Source: Candidatus Bilophila faecipullorum (GTDB lineage Bacteria; Desulfobacterota; Desulfovibrionia; Desulfovibrionales; Desulfovibrionaceae). From it: a stretch of DNA of 39,838 bases. Where the stretch lies: positions 1 to 39,838 of the forward strand of contig CALVEZ010000032.1 in the NCBI GenBank assembly GCA_944326695.1. The letters run 5' to 3'. Below are positions 8,903 through 18,033 of this stretch, piece after piece; position 1 is the stretch's first letter, and each line of letters opens with the position of its first letter. The notes under the pieces were generated by a model, which had not been told where the DNA came from, did no database searches, and was given only the letters and a program-made list of their open reading frames with translations. Made by a program: the position numbers and the translations under genes.

Positions 8903-10429
8903 TCAGGCTCCCTGTTTTTCGTAGTGGTCGGCCAGCGCCTTGACCAGTGCGGGGATGGTGTAGTCCTCGGGCTGGATGTCGGCGGCGAAACCGTGCTTCG
9001 CGAGCGTTTTCGCGGTCACGGGGCCGATGGCCGCCAGCTTGACCCGCTTTGCGTCGGGGCCTTGGAGAAGCCGCTCTTCTGGAATCTGGGCGAAAAAGTT
9101 GTCCACCGTGGACGAGGAGCCGAAAGTCACCACGTCGAGTGTCCCGGCGTCGAGGCGTTCCAGCACTTCTTCGCGCCGTGCGGCGGCGGGCACGGTTTCG
9201 TAGACGGGGAGGACGTGCACTTCGGCCCCGGCCTTGCGCAGTTCCTCAGGCAGGACTTCACGGGCTTCGCGGGCCCGGGGAAGGAGTATCTTTTTGCCGT
9301 CCATGCCTTTTTCGATGAGCCCCTTGGCGATGCTCTCGGCAATATAGGCATCGGGCACGAAGTCCGGCGCGATGCCGCGTTCGCGCACGGCCTGCGCCGT
9401 GGCCGGACCGATGGCCGCCACCTGCAGGCCGTGCAGGGCGCGGGCGTCGAGGCCCTGCGCCTCAAGGCGCTCCCAGAAGCATTTGACGCCGTTGGCCGAG
9501 GTGAAGATCAGCCAGTCGTAGCGGGGCAGATCGCGGACGGCGGCGTCCACGTCGGCGTAGTCCGCGAGGGGACGGATGTCGATGGTGGGGAACTGGATGA
9601 CTTCGGCCCCGAGCTCGGCAAGCTGGGCGGCCAGCCCGCTGGCCTGTTCGCGGGCGCGGGTCACGACGACGCTGCGCCCGAGGAGGGGCTTTTGCTCGAA
9701 CCAGTTGAGGCGGTCATGCAGAGAGACGACCTTGCCCACCACGATGACCGAGGGATTGGTGAAGCCGTTTTTGACGGCTTCTTCGGGCAGCGTGCCGATG
9801 GTGGCGGCGAGGCTGCGGTGCTTCGCGGTGGTCCCCCAGTGGACGAGGGCGGCGGGCGTGTCGGCGGGCAGGCCCGCTTCGATAAGGTTGCGGGCGATGT
9901 CGGGCAGGTTCTTCATGCCCATGACAAAGACCAGCGTGTTCGCGCTGGCCGCCAGCGCCTTCCAGTTGTGCACGGAACCGGGCTTGTCGGGATTCTCGTG
10001 CCCGGTAATGAGGGTCACGGACGAGGAGAAGTTGCGGTGCGTCAAGGGGATGCCCGCATAGGCGGGACCGGCGATGGTGCTTGAGATGCCGGGGATTTCC
10101 TCGAAGGGGACGCCGGCGGCGAGGAGCTCCTCGGCCTCTTCCCCGCCCCGGCCGAAGATGTAGGGATCGCCACCCTTGAGCCGGGCCACGATTTTGCCTT
10201 CCTTGGCCTTTTCCACGATGAGCTTGTTGATGCCGTCTTGAGAGAGCGCGTGGTTTCCGGCGATTTTGCCGACATAGACGCGTTCGGCGTCGGGCCGGGC
10301 GTAGCCGAGCAGGGCGTCGCTGGCGAGATAATCGTAGACGACCACGTCGGCTTTCTGGAGTACGTCCTTGCCCTTGATGGTCAGCAGGCCGGGGTCGCCG
10401 GGGCCGGCGCCGATGAGATAAACTTTCAT
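8903..10429 (-). CDS. cobA-hemD: Fused uroporphyrinogen-III C-methyltransferase / uroporphyrinogen-III synthase
   Basis: Bifunctional tetrapyrrole enzyme of 508 residues. HemD makes uroporphyrinogen III from hydroxymethylbilane; CobA (SUMT) methylates it twice with SAM to precorrin-2, the entry to siroheme, cobalamin and alternative heme synthesis. Residues 1-240 carry SUMT motifs (GAGPGDPGLLT, GGDPYIFGRGGEE, TGHENP). Residues about 250-505 are HemD (RSVVVTRAREQASGLAAQL, FTSANGVKCFWERL, VTFGSSSTVDNFF). The start at 10429 (MKVYLIGAG) has a GAGGAT ribosome site; the longer upstream frame has no homology. Such fusions are known in Desulfovibrio-like and clostridial bacteria. Confidence 0.96.
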   Translation of the reverse strand: MKVYLIGAGPGDPGLLTIKGKDVLQKADVVVYDYLASDALLGYARPDAERVYVGKIAGNHALSQDGINKLIVEKAKEGKIVARLKGGDPYIFGRGGEEAEELLAAGVPFEEIPGISSTIAGPAYAGIPLTHRNFSSSVTLITGHENPDKPGSVHNWKALAASANTLVFVMGMKNLPDIARNLIEAGLPADTPAALVHWGTTAKHRSLAATIGTLPEEAVKNGFTNPSVIVVGKVVSLHDRLNWFEQKPLLGRSVVVTRAREQASGLAAQLAELGAEVIQFPTIDIRPLADYADVDAAVRDLPRYDWLIFTSANGVKCFWERLEAQGLDARALHGLQVAAIGPATAQAVRERGIAPDFVPDAYIAESIAKGLIEKGMDGKKILLPRAREAREVLPEELRKAGAEVHVLPVYETVPAAARREEVLERLDAGTLDVVTFGSSSTVDNFFAQIPEERLLQGPDAKRVKLAAIGPVTAKTLAKHGFAADIQPEDYTIPALVKALADHYEKQGA

Positions 10430-10536
10430 GCGATCCTCGTTCGTTCTGTTGCTGGAGAAGCCGCGCCCGTTCCGGGGAAGGCGCTGGCGACAAGGTATAG
10501 GCAATCGCCGCTGGAGGAAAGAGCTTTTTGCCCGAT

Positions 10537-10866
10537 TCAGTGGCCGGAATAGTCAAGCACGTGGTTGAGCCCCACGGTTTTGGTGGTCATGGCCGTGCCC
10601 GCGAAGGTGGTGCGCGTCAGCGTCCACTGTTCCATGTCGATGAGATCGATTTTCCCGGCGCTTTCCGGCTTCAGGAAAGGGCGGACGGCCTCAAGCACGT
10701 CGTCAAGCGGAAAAAAGACGCCCTCGAAGTCGATGCGGAGCAGATCGCCCGTCAGTTCGGCGCAATCCGGCAGGTTCCAGCCGGAAAGGGCGGCTTCGAC
10801 GGCGGCAAAAAGCGCGGCGTCCGCAGGGAAGAGGTGGCCGAAGGCCTTGCAGGGTTCCTGTCGCAT
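10537..10866 (-). CDS. Hypothetical protein upstream of cobA-hemD
   Basis: 109 residues, soluble and mildly acidic, no signal peptide or membrane segment, family not recognised. The middle (LTGDLLRIDFEGVFFPLDDVLEAVRPFL) looks like a folded alpha/beta domain with normal coding character. It follows the lipoprotein terminator and lies 107 bp before cobA-hemD on the same strand, so it may share its transcript. No strong ribosome site was seen, so the start is uncertain. Confidence 0.6.
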   Translation of the reverse strand: MRQEPCKAFGHLFPADAALFAAVEAALSGWNLPDCAELTGDLLRIDFEGVFFPLDDVLEAVRPFLKPESAGKIDLIDMEQWTLTRTTFAGTAMTTKTVGLNHVLDYSGH

Positions 10867-10920
10867 GGGGCACCGGAAAAGGCGCGGGAAAGCGCGCCCG
10901 GCAAAGATGAAAGGCCGGAA

Positions 10921-10950
10921 GGGGGAGAGGAAATCCGTTCCCTCTCCCCC
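10921..10950 (-). terminator. Terminator hairpin after the lipoprotein gene
   Basis: A perfect 10-bp stem (10921-10930 with 10941-10950) with a 10-nt loop lies 36 bp after the lipoprotein stop on the minus strand. A weak pyrimidine-rich stretch follows. Confidence 0.7.
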
Positions 10951-10986
10951 TCCATATCAATAATTCCGTGTTGGCGACGCCGGGCG

Positions 10987-11571
10987 TCAGCGTAGCTGGC
11001 TTTGAATCTTCTTGGCCGTGGGGACGAGCAGATCGCGCAGCGTATCCGAAAGCAGGCTTTCCACGGCAGAGCCTGAAGGAATGAATTGCCGTTCCTGCGA
11101 CGAACTCAGGTTTTCGGAGTAGACCACGCCCTTCTTGCCGGACAGGGCTACCTTGGCCTTGATGGTGCACAGCACGCGGGTGGTGCTCTGTTCCTGCAGC
11201 CAAACTTCGGTGATGTCGCCGGTCACGATGTAATCGGGCTTGGCGGCGCGGGCCTGCTCAAGCGTGGGCGCGAAGGAAACCTGCACGCCCTGCCGTCCGA
11301 GTTCGTCGGCCAGCGAGCGGCTGAACCAGTCCGCAATGGTGGAGCTGGCGGTGAAGACGGAACCGTCCTTGCGCTCCCCGATATACTGGCGGGTCCGCTG
11401 ATCGTTGAACATCACCACCGCAACGGTGGGCGAGCCGGGCAGGGGAAGCACGGTGCTCGTGTTCGTATTGTAGATAAGGCGGACATTGTTGCTCGGGCCG
11501 CAGGCGGCCAGCAGGGTCAACGTAGCCAGCGTAAGCAGAAGCGCAAAGGCGCGCCGCACTTGAATGGACAT
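10987..11571 (-). CDS. YajG-like outer-membrane lipoprotein
   Basis: 194-residue lipoprotein. The signal peptide ends in lipobox LAAC (Cys24), so it is lipid-anchored. The mature part (VAVVMFNDQRTRQYIGERKDG, then ADWFSRSLADELGRQGVQV and YIVTGDITEVW) resembles the YajG family of small lipoproteins with an LpoB/CsgG-like alpha-beta fold. Function in this family is poorly known. Start at 11571 is fixed by the signal peptide and a GGGAGG ribosome site; the open frame extends upstream without features. It is monocistronic, with its own terminator, divergent from serS. Confidence 0.8.
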   Translation of the reverse strand: MSIQVRRAFALLLTLATLTLLAACGPSNNVRLIYNTNTSTVLPLPGSPTVAVVMFNDQRTRQYIGERKDGSVFTASSTIADWFSRSLADELGRQGVQVSFAPTLEQARAAKPDYIVTGDITEVWLQEQSTTRVLCTIKAKVALSGKKGVVYSENLSSSQERQFIPSGSAVESLLSDTLRDLLVPTAKKIQSQLR

Positions 11572-11795
11572 GATAAAACCTCCCAACGGGCTGTGCTGAT
11601 ATTGGGAAATCATAGCCTGTTTGCGCACGGGATGCAATCGCCGTCTCACGCGGGCTGGCCGGGTCCGCAAGCCGGAAACGTTATGGTTCATGTCCGCCGC
11701 TTCACTCGGGACGAAGCCGGGCTTGCGGGGCGGAAAGGAGGGGCTGCGGAGGAGCTTTTCCCGCGCCTCTTTCCTCCGAAATCCCCGCAGGGCGG

Positions 11796-11909
11796 CAGGG
11801 CAGACACATGTACACTCTAATTATTTGGAATCATTAGCTATAAATAATGCCTCTTATAGCTCTATGACAATAAATTCAAGTAGTTGTCGAATTAGATGCG
11901 TCTGCCCTG
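11796..11909. repeat. AT-rich island flanked by a 10-bp inverted repeat
   Basis: CAGGGCAGAC (11796-11805) and its exact complement (11900-11909) flank about 94 bp that is strikingly AT-rich for this genome. A direct repeat GCAGGGCGG also brackets it (11788-11796 and 11911-11919). It lies between the divergent lipoprotein and serS genes. It holds no gene. It could be a regulatory DNA element or the scar of a small insertion. Confidence 0.55.
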
Positions 11910-11928
11910 TGCAGGGCGGCCTCTTTGG

Positions 11929-11957
11929 TTGACGGGGCATAGCAACTTGTCTAGACT
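11929..11957 (+). promoter_or_regulatory. Sigma-70 promoter for serS
   Basis: TTGACG (11929-11934) and TAGACT (11952-11957) are separated by exactly 17 bp, upstream of serS by about 150 bp. Confidence 0.65.
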
Positions 11958-12105
11958 GAAAAATTCGGAACGGCGGCGTCAAGGCGCATTCCGAAAACGT
12001 TTTTCTCCGCTTGCGTGCGGAAAAACGCCTTTCGCTTTCTTTCCCCGGGGCGTTTGCAGGACGGTCCGGAGGCTTTCTTCACCATACAGGACAAGGAGCG
12101 CCCAA

Positions 12106-13380
12106 GTGCTTGATCTCAAAGTGTTGCAGAAAAATCCCGAAGTGGTGGCCGCGGCTCTGGCGAAACGTCATTCTCCCCTGAGCATGGGCACCTTTGAAGA
12201 GCTTGACAACAAGCGGCGCGAACTGCTTGCGCAGGTGGAGGCGCTCAAGGCCGAGCGCAACCGCGCTTCCGGCGAAGTGGCCCGCCTGAAGCGCGCCGGG
12301 GAAAACGCCGACGCCTTCATCGCCAGCCTGTCCGATCTCTCCGCCCGTATCAGCGCGCTGGACAGCGCCACCGACGCCGTGAAGACGGACCTCATGAACT
12401 GGATGCTGACCGTGCCGAACATCCCGGACGCCAGCGTCCCGGACGGCGTGGACGAAAACGACAACGTGGAACTGCACCGCTGGGGCACGCCCCGCGCCTT
12501 CGATTTTCCGGTGAAGAACCACTGGGACCTCAGCAACGCCAACGGCGGCCTTGATTTTGAGCGCGGCGCGAAGCTCGCCGGGAGCCGCTTCACGGTTTCG
12601 TGGGGCTGGGCCGCCCGTCTTGAGCGTGCGCTCGTCAATTTCTATCTCGACTTCCACCGTGAGCAGGGCCGCACGGAAATCCTGCCTCCGCTCATGGTCA
12701 ACCGCAAGACCATGCAGGGCACGGGCCAGCTTCCCAAGTTCGAGGAAGACCTCTTCAAGATACCGGATTGGGAATACTACCTCATTCCCACCGCCGAGGT
12801 GCCGGTGACCAACCTGCACGCCGACGAAATCCTCGACGAGGAAGAACTGCCCAAACGCTATTGTGCCCAGACGCCCTGTTTCCGGTCCGAGGCGGGCTCG
12901 GCGGGCAAGGACACGCGCGGCTACATCCGCCAGCACCAGTTCACCAAGGTGGAAATGGTCTATCTGACGCGTCCGGACGAGTCCTTCACGTACCTTGAAG
13001 AGATGCGCCGCAGTGCCGAAACCCTGCTGGAACGCCTTGAGCTGCCCTACCGGACGATCACCCTCTGCGCCGGGGACATGGGCTTCTCGGCCTGCAAGAC
13101 CTACGATGTGGAAGTGTGGCTCCCCGGCCAGCAGACCTACCGGGAAATCTCCTCCTGCTCCAACTGCATCGACTTTCAGGCCCGCCGTGCCAACATCCGC
13201 TTCCGTCCCAAGGGCGGCAAGCCGGAATTCGTGCACACTCTGAACGGCTCCGGCCTGCCCACGGGCCGTTCGCTGGTGGCCCTCATGGAAAACTACCAGC
13301 AGCGGGACGGCTCCATCGTGGTGCCCAAGGCGCTGGTGCCCTACATGGGCGGTCAGGAAGTCATCGAACCCGGCAAATAA
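12106..13380 (+). CDS. serS: Seryl-tRNA synthetase
   Basis: Class II aminoacyl-tRNA synthetase charging tRNA-Ser (and tRNA-Sec). 424 residues, normal length. The N-terminal coiled-coil arm spans about residues 25-105. The catalytic core has motif 2 ([20 protein letters not shown]) and motif 3 ([16 protein letters not shown]), plus [10 protein letters not shown]. The start is GTG at 12106 ([12 protein letters not shown]) with an AAGGAG ribosome site; an open frame runs further upstream without homology. Followed by its own terminator-like hairpin and then der. Confidence 0.98.
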   Translation: MLDLKVLQKNPEVVAAALAKRHSPLSMGTFEELDNKRRELLAQVEALKAERNRASGEVARLKRAGENADAFIASLSDLSARISALDSATDAVKTDLMNWMLTVPNIPDASVPDGVDENDNVELHRWGTPRAFDFPVKNHWDLSNANGGLDFERGAKLAGSRFTVSWGWAARLERALVNFYLDFHREQGRTEILPPLMVNRKTMQGTGQLPKFEEDLFKIPDWEYYLIPTAEVPVTNLHADEILDEEELPKRYCAQTPCFRSEAGSAGKDTRGYIRQHQFTKVEMVYLTRPDESFTYLEEMRRSAETLLERLELPYRTITLCAGDMGFSACKTYDVEVWLPGQQTYREISSCSNCIDFQARRANIRFRPKGGKPEFVHTLNGSGLPTGRSLVALMENYQQRDGSIVVPKALVPYMGGQEVIEPGK

Positions 13381-13385
13381 AAAAA

Positions 13386-13422
13386 CGGAGGGGATGCCTG
13401 CTTCGGAAAGGTTTCCCCTCCG
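13386..13422 (+). terminator. Hairpin after serS
   Basis: 9-bp stem (13386-13394 with 13414-13422) just after the serS stop; only a weak T-rich stretch follows. It may be a weak terminator or attenuator before der. Confidence 0.5.
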
Positions 13423-13514
13423 CCGTCTCCCTTTTCCCGACGCCTTGGAAGGCGTGCCTTTTCTGCCCGCGCGGTCGCGGGCGTCACCTGCTATCTCCTT
13501 GATGAGGAAGTCGA

Positions 13515-14873
13515 ATGCTCCCCAAAATCGCTTTGCTTGGCCGTCCCAACGTGGGCAAGTCCACGCTGTTCAACCGGCTTATCCGCAGCAACCGGGCCAT
13601 CACCCATGACCGGCCGGGCGTGACCCGCGACCGCATGGAGGGCGTGGTGCGTGCGCGGGGCGGGCGCGCCTTCACCTTGATTGATACCGGCGGCGTGACG
13701 CTCGACAGCCATTACAGCGTGGCCGACGGGCCGCAGGAGCTGCGTGGCTTTGAGGCCGAAATCCTCCAGCAGATGCAGGCCGCCATGAGCGAATCCGCCG
13801 TCTTCTGCCTCGTGGTGGACGGGCGCGACGGGCTCATGCCCTTTGACGAGCATCTGGCCGCCTTTGTGCGCCGGGCGGGCAAGCCGACCCTGCTCGTCGT
13901 CAACAAGGTGGACGGCATGGAGCATGAGGACACCATGCTGGCCGAGTTCCATGCCCTCGGTTTTCCCATGCTGGCTCTTTCCGCCGAGCACGGGCACAAC
14001 ATCCGGGCGCTGGAAGAGGAGCTTTGCGATCTCCTGCCGCCGGAAGACCCTGAAGGGGAGGCCCTTCCCGAAAGCGCCCTGCGTCTGGCCATGCTCGGGC
14101 GTCCCAACGCGGGCAAGTCTTCCCTCGTCAACGCCATCGTGGACGAAGACCGCATGATCGTCAGTGATGTGGCCGGGACAACCCGCGACAGCGTGGACAT
14201 TCCCTTCGTGCATGAAGGGATGGCCTGCGTCTTCGTGGACACGGCGGGCGTGCGGCGGCGGACGCGGATCACGGACACGGTGGAGCGCTTTTCCGTCAAC
14301 TCCTCGTTGAAAAGCACGACCAAGGCGGACGTGACGCTCTACGTCATCGACTCGCTGGAAGGCGTGACCGCGCAGGACAAGCGGCTCATCGATCTGCTGG
14401 ACGAGCGCAAGACGCCCTTTATGATTCTGGTGAACAAAATCGACTTGGTGGGCCGCAAGGAACAGGCCGCGCTGGAGAAGCAGTTCAAGGAAACGCTTCA
14501 GTTCTGCCCGCATGTGCCCGTGCTGATGGTTTCCGCCATGAAGCGGCTCGGCCTTTCGCGCATCATTCCCCTTGCCGGGCAAATCCGCGAGGAGTGCCAC
14601 ACCCGCATCGGCACCGGCGCGCTCAACCGGGCCATGGAAGAGGTGCTGGCGCGGCATCAGCCACCGGTCGTCAAGCGCGTGCGTCCCAAGTTCTTCTATC
14701 TCACGCAGGCGGAAATTGCCCCCCCGACCTTCGTCTTTTTCGTCAGCGACGCGGACCGGGTTTCGGAAACCTACGCACGCTATCTGGATCGCTCCCTGCG
14801 CAAGATTTTCGGGATCGCGCACGCCCCCATGCGCGTGCGCCTGCGCTCTTCGCATAAGAAAAAAAGCGACTAG
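13515..14873 (+). CDS. der: Ribosome-associated GTPase Der (EngA)
   Basis: Essential 50S-assembly GTPase with two G domains in tandem, 452 residues, usual size. First G domain: GRPNVGKST (8-16), DTGG, NKVDG. Second G domain: GRPNAGKSS (about 195-203), DTAGVRRR, NKIDLV. The C-terminal KH-like domain includes QPPVVKRVRPKFFYLTQ. The start (MLPKIALLGRPNVGKS) is 132 bp after serS with GATGAGGAAG as ribosome site. The gene ends at a strong terminator. Confidence 0.98.
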   Translation: MLPKIALLGRPNVGKSTLFNRLIRSNRAITHDRPGVTRDRMEGVVRARGGRAFTLIDTGGVTLDSHYSVADGPQELRGFEAEILQQMQAAMSESAVFCLVVDGRDGLMPFDEHLAAFVRRAGKPTLLVVNKVDGMEHEDTMLAEFHALGFPMLALSAEHGHNIRALEEELCDLLPPEDPEGEALPESALRLAMLGRPNAGKSSLVNAIVDEDRMIVSDVAGTTRDSVDIPFVHEGMACVFVDTAGVRRRTRITDTVERFSVNSSLKSTTKADVTLYVIDSLEGVTAQDKRLIDLLDERKTPFMILVNKIDLVGRKEQAALEKQFKETLQFCPHVPVLMVSAMKRLGLSRIIPLAGQIREECHTRIGTGALNRAMEEVLARHQPPVVKRVRPKFFYLTQAEIAPPTFVFFVSDADRVSETYARYLDRSLRKIFGIAHAPMRVRLRSSHKKKSD

Positions 14874-14881
14874 CGCCGGAC

Positions 14882-14915
14882 GGGACGGAAAGGAGCAAAC
14901 CCTCCTTTCCGTCCC
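14882..14915 (+). terminator. Terminator after der
   Basis: Perfect 14-bp stem (14882-14895 with 14902-14915) with a 6-nt loop, 8 bp after the der stop. A modest T-rich stretch follows. Confidence 0.8.
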
Positions 14916-15385
<470 letters not shown>

Positions 15386-15393
15386 TTTTTGAA

Positions 15394-15551
15394 GGCTCTG
15401 GCATAGGAACTGATTGACAGTTTTTTTAGCACCCCGGCATTGCAGAGGTTTTCAACCTGTTGCCTCAACAGGCTCCACAATGCAAAAACGCTTGCCCGCA
15501 TTAGTTTGAAATCACAGAGGAAACAGGCCAATCGCTTGCTATGCCAGAGCC
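15394..15551. mobile_element. 158-bp MITE-like element with 13-bp TIRs and 8-bp target duplication
   Basis: Ends are perfect terminal inverted repeats: GGCTCTGGCATAG (15394-15406) and its complement (15539-15551). The match continues imperfectly inward (GATTG and TTT shared). Directly outside, TTTTTGAA occurs on both sides (15386-15393 and 15552-15559), an exact 8-bp target site duplication. The core has a nested hairpin, with GCATTG/CAATGC outer arms and CCTGTTG/CAACAGG inner arms around 15436-15483. There is no transposase, so it would move in trans. 8-bp duplications and GGCTCT ends recall the ISL3 family (from memory, unverified). Confidence 0.85.
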
Positions 15552-15570
15552 TTTTTGAAAAGCCGTTTCT

Positions 15571-16746
15571 TTAGGGTTCCTCGCGCAAGGGGATGGTTAC
15601 CTCCTCCTGCGTTGCGGGCGCGGGTCCGGTATGCGGCCTGCCCCGCCCGTCAAGGCCCTTGGCGTGCAGCCAGCTTTCCAGATGATCCGCTATTTCCAGA
15701 TTGTTCAGGTCCGCAAAGGGGGTATGGGTATTCCCCGTGATGCCCATCTCGGGAAGGATGACGAGGGTGGCGTCACCTCCCTGACGATTGACGGCGTCGA
15801 CGAACGCCCGGGCGCGAGCCTTGGAAAGGCGCCATACCTCGACATTGAAGATGTCGCTTGGTTCCGTGCTGATGTTGTCGCCGTACACCACGAGAATGGG
15901 CATACGGGTCAGTTTTCGGAATTCGGCGGCGGGAACGGCGATGCCCTGAAGCAATTCTCCGGCCAGCGGATTTTTGAATGGTACCTCGGGAATGGGTTCA
16001 TCATCGGGGAAAACGAACTGGCCCGGTTCGTAGGCGACGATGGCCTTGAGCTTGTCGGGAGCGGTCATGCCCGCGAACCAGCCGTATTGCCCGCTGTTTG
16101 AGTGGGTTACGAGAACGGCGGGGCCTGTCCGGTTAAGAAGCGAGGCGAGCGTCCTGCCCATGAAGGCCCGATGGCCGTTGGTTCGGGGTTCATCCCCGGT
16201 ATTCGGGGTTTGCTGACGGAAGAATTGCTCAATGGACGCGGCGTCGCTTGGAAAACGGACGCCTGCAAACACTGTCGCGGGCCCGGGAGGAACCCAGATG
16301 CCGTTGCGGAAGGCGTTCCATGCGGAGCTTTCGCGGGCCGTCGTCGGCTGAACGTCCGTGCCGGAAGGGAGGGCCCGCGTATAGCCGGCCCGACCGCGCC
16401 GGGGCTGATCGATGATATAAATAGGCCAGTCCCGCCGGGGGAGGATGGCCTGATAGCCTTCCCGTCCGTCCGGTGTGGATTCCCAGCTTCGCCCGGACTG
16501 GCCCACGCCATGCCAGAGGATCAGCGGGTATTCGCGGGCGTTGTGCGGAATATAAAATTGTGCGTAGCCGTGATCTCCATGAAAGGTTTCCCCGTCCGGG
16601 CCTTTTGTTACCGTGCCGCCAAAAAACAGGCTTCCCATCGTCCTCAGGGCAATGGGCTTTTCTTCCTGTGCCAATCCGTTGTGGGGCGGGACCAGCCAAA
16701 GCGCCGCCAGCAGCGCCCCGGCCAGCATCAAGAGCGTCTTTCTCAT
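15571..16746 (-). CDS. Exported alpha/beta hydrolase (esterase-like)
   Basis: 391 residues with a Sec signal peptide (1-25, ending NGLAQ/E). The alpha/beta hydrolase core has the oxyanion loop YPLILWHGVGQSG (about 73-85). Ser216 in THSNSG is the likely nucleophile at the elbow, a variant of GxSxG. A late His in GITGNTHTPFADL is a candidate third catalytic residue. Start at 16746 is chosen for the signal peptide and a GGAGGA ribosome site; the frame extends upstream without features. Substrate unknown. A candidate AraC-type operator (16804-16835) reads toward it, and an AraC regulator is divergent, so it is probably a regulon member. Confidence 0.87.
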   Translation of the reverse strand: MRKTLLMLAGALLAALWLVPPHNGLAQEEKPIALRTMGSLFFGGTVTKGPDGETFHGDHGYAQFYIPHNAREYPLILWHGVGQSGRSWESTPDGREGYQAILPRRDWPIYIIDQPRRGRAGYTRALPSGTDVQPTTARESSAWNAFRNGIWVPPGPATVFAGVRFPSDAASIEQFFRQQTPNTGDEPRTNGHRAFMGRTLASLLNRTGPAVLVTHSNSGQYGWFAGMTAPDKLKAIVAYEPGQFVFPDDEPIPEVPFKNPLAGELLQGIAVPAAEFRKLTRMPILVVYGDNISTEPSDIFNVEVWRLSKARARAFVDAVNRQGGDATLVILPEMGITGNTHTPFADLNNLEIADHLESWLHAKGLDGRGRPHTGPAPATQEEVTIPLREEP

Positions 16747-16803
16747 GTGTTCCTCCGTGGGGATGATGCGGCGAATGTATCCGCATGAGGGCGGGAGCGA
16801 TAG

Positions 16804-16835
16804 CGCATTCCTCCCTATTTTCTGCCTGTTCCTCT
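16804..16835 (-). promoter_or_regulatory. AraC-type operator, copy A (upstream of the hydrolase)
   Basis: On the minus strand, AGAGGA and GGGAGGA half-sites lie 21 bp apart. The 32-bp element matches copies B and C at about 22 of 32 positions. It lies 57 bp upstream of the hydrolase ATG and points toward it, as an activator site would. Confidence 0.5.
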
Positions 16836-17025
16836 TTTTTGAGGACAAGAGCTCTCCTTTGTGGCATAGAGAAACCAGAACAGGAAGCGGAAAGCCTGTG
16901 GCTTTTTCCCTGAAAAGGGGAAAGTGACATCCCGTGCCGGGATACCTCGGTCTTGTTTTCAGGAACTGCCTGATCCTCCGTTACGACGGAGTGAGGAGGA
17001 AACGCTGCGGCGAAGGAGGGGCGAT

Positions 17026-17958
17026 ATGGCAAAGGCGCGGGTGGATATGGACAACGGCTGGTCCATCCTCAAAGACGCGATTCTGCGCGGCACGTCTTCC
17101 CGTTCGGAGACGCAGCCCACGCCGATCCGGGGTTTGTTGTTCCACCGTCAGGTGAGCAATGCGGACCCCAAGCCCCATTTCTTTGAACCGGTGGTCATTG
17201 TAGTCGCGCAGGGGACGAAGCTCGTCCGGATTGGGGGCGAGGAACACCATTACGGGGAAAAGAGCTGCTTCGTCTGCGGGGTGGACATGCCAGTTGCAAG
17301 CTGTGTCATGGAGGCCAGCCCCGAAAAGCCGTATCTGTCCTTGTCCCTGTCTCTGGACACCGGCCTCATCGCGGCTTTGGCATCCCGGGTCCCGCCCTCG
17401 GGGAGGCTGCCTCTTTCTTTCAGGGGCGCGACGGCGCAGAAGGTGGAAGCGGACTTGCTGGACGCCTTTGTCCGTCTGGCCGAAGCAGCGCAGCAGCCTC
17501 AGCCCGTCCCCGTGCTTGAAGAGCTTCTCATGCGGGAGATTCATTACCGCCTGCTGGTGGGGCCCTTCGGCGGAATCCTGCGGACGCTCAACACGTTCGG
17601 CTCGCAGGGACACCAGATCACTCGGGCCATCGCGTGGCTGCGCGAGAACTACAGAAAGCCGCTCGCCGTGGAGGAACTTGCAGGACGGGTCAATATGGCT
17701 CCCTCTACGTTTCATAAATATTTCAAAGGCATCACCACACTCAGCCCTTTGCAGTATCAAAAACGTCTGCGCCTCGGTGAAGCCCAGCGCCTTATGCTGT
17801 CCCAAGGGTACGATGTCACGCAGGCTGCCCTGAGCGTGGGCTATGAGAGCGCCACACAGTTTATCCGGGAGTACAAGCGGCTCTTTGGCGAACCTCCCAA
17901 AAGAAACATCAAAAACCTCAAGGAAACCTTTAACGATCGGCTCGGAACGGTTATGTAA
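17026..17958 (+). CDS. AraC-family regulator with AraC_N domain (first copy)
   Basis: 310-residue transcription factor. Residues about 25-180 form the AraC_N-type sensor (HFFEPVVIVVAQGTKLVRIGG, SCFVCGVDMPVASCV). Residues about 205-300 hold two helix-turn-helix motifs (LAVEELAGRVNMAPSTFHKYFK and VTQAALSVGYESATQFIREYKRLFG). The start at 17026 follows a strong AAGGAGGGG ribosome site. It is divergent from the hydrolase and upstream of flavodoxin and aldo/keto reductase genes on the same strand. It is clearly paralogous to the regulator at 20221-21180. Related YqhC-type regulators respond to reactive aldehydes; the inducer here is unknown. Confidence 0.93.
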   Translation: MAKARVDMDNGWSILKDAILRGTSSRSETQPTPIRGLLFHRQVSNADPKPHFFEPVVIVVAQGTKLVRIGGEEHHYGEKSCFVCGVDMPVASCVMEASPEKPYLSLSLSLDTGLIAALASRVPPSGRLPLSFRGATAQKVEADLLDAFVRLAEAAQQPQPVPVLEELLMREIHYRLLVGPFGGILRTLNTFGSQGHQITRAIAWLRENYRKPLAVEELAGRVNMAPSTFHKYFKGITTLSPLQYQKRLRLGEAQRLMLSQGYDVTQAALSVGYESATQFIREYKRLFGEPPKRNIKNLKETFNDRLGTVM

Positions 17959-18033
17959 TCCGGCCCCGGACAGGGCGCGGCTCCTTGGAGACGTGCGAAA
18001 AAGGGATGTCTTTGAGGAAAAAGGAGAGGTATC

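Noticed and set aside
8858..10084. Long plus-strand open frame across cobA-hemD
   Set aside because: Antisense shadow of a clear enzyme gene, no ribosome site or motif.
12079..13236. Long minus-strand open frame across serS
   Set aside because: Antisense shadow; the plus strand encodes a complete seryl-tRNA synthetase.
13491..14855. Long minus-strand open frame across der
   Set aside because: Antisense shadow of an intact two-domain GTPase.
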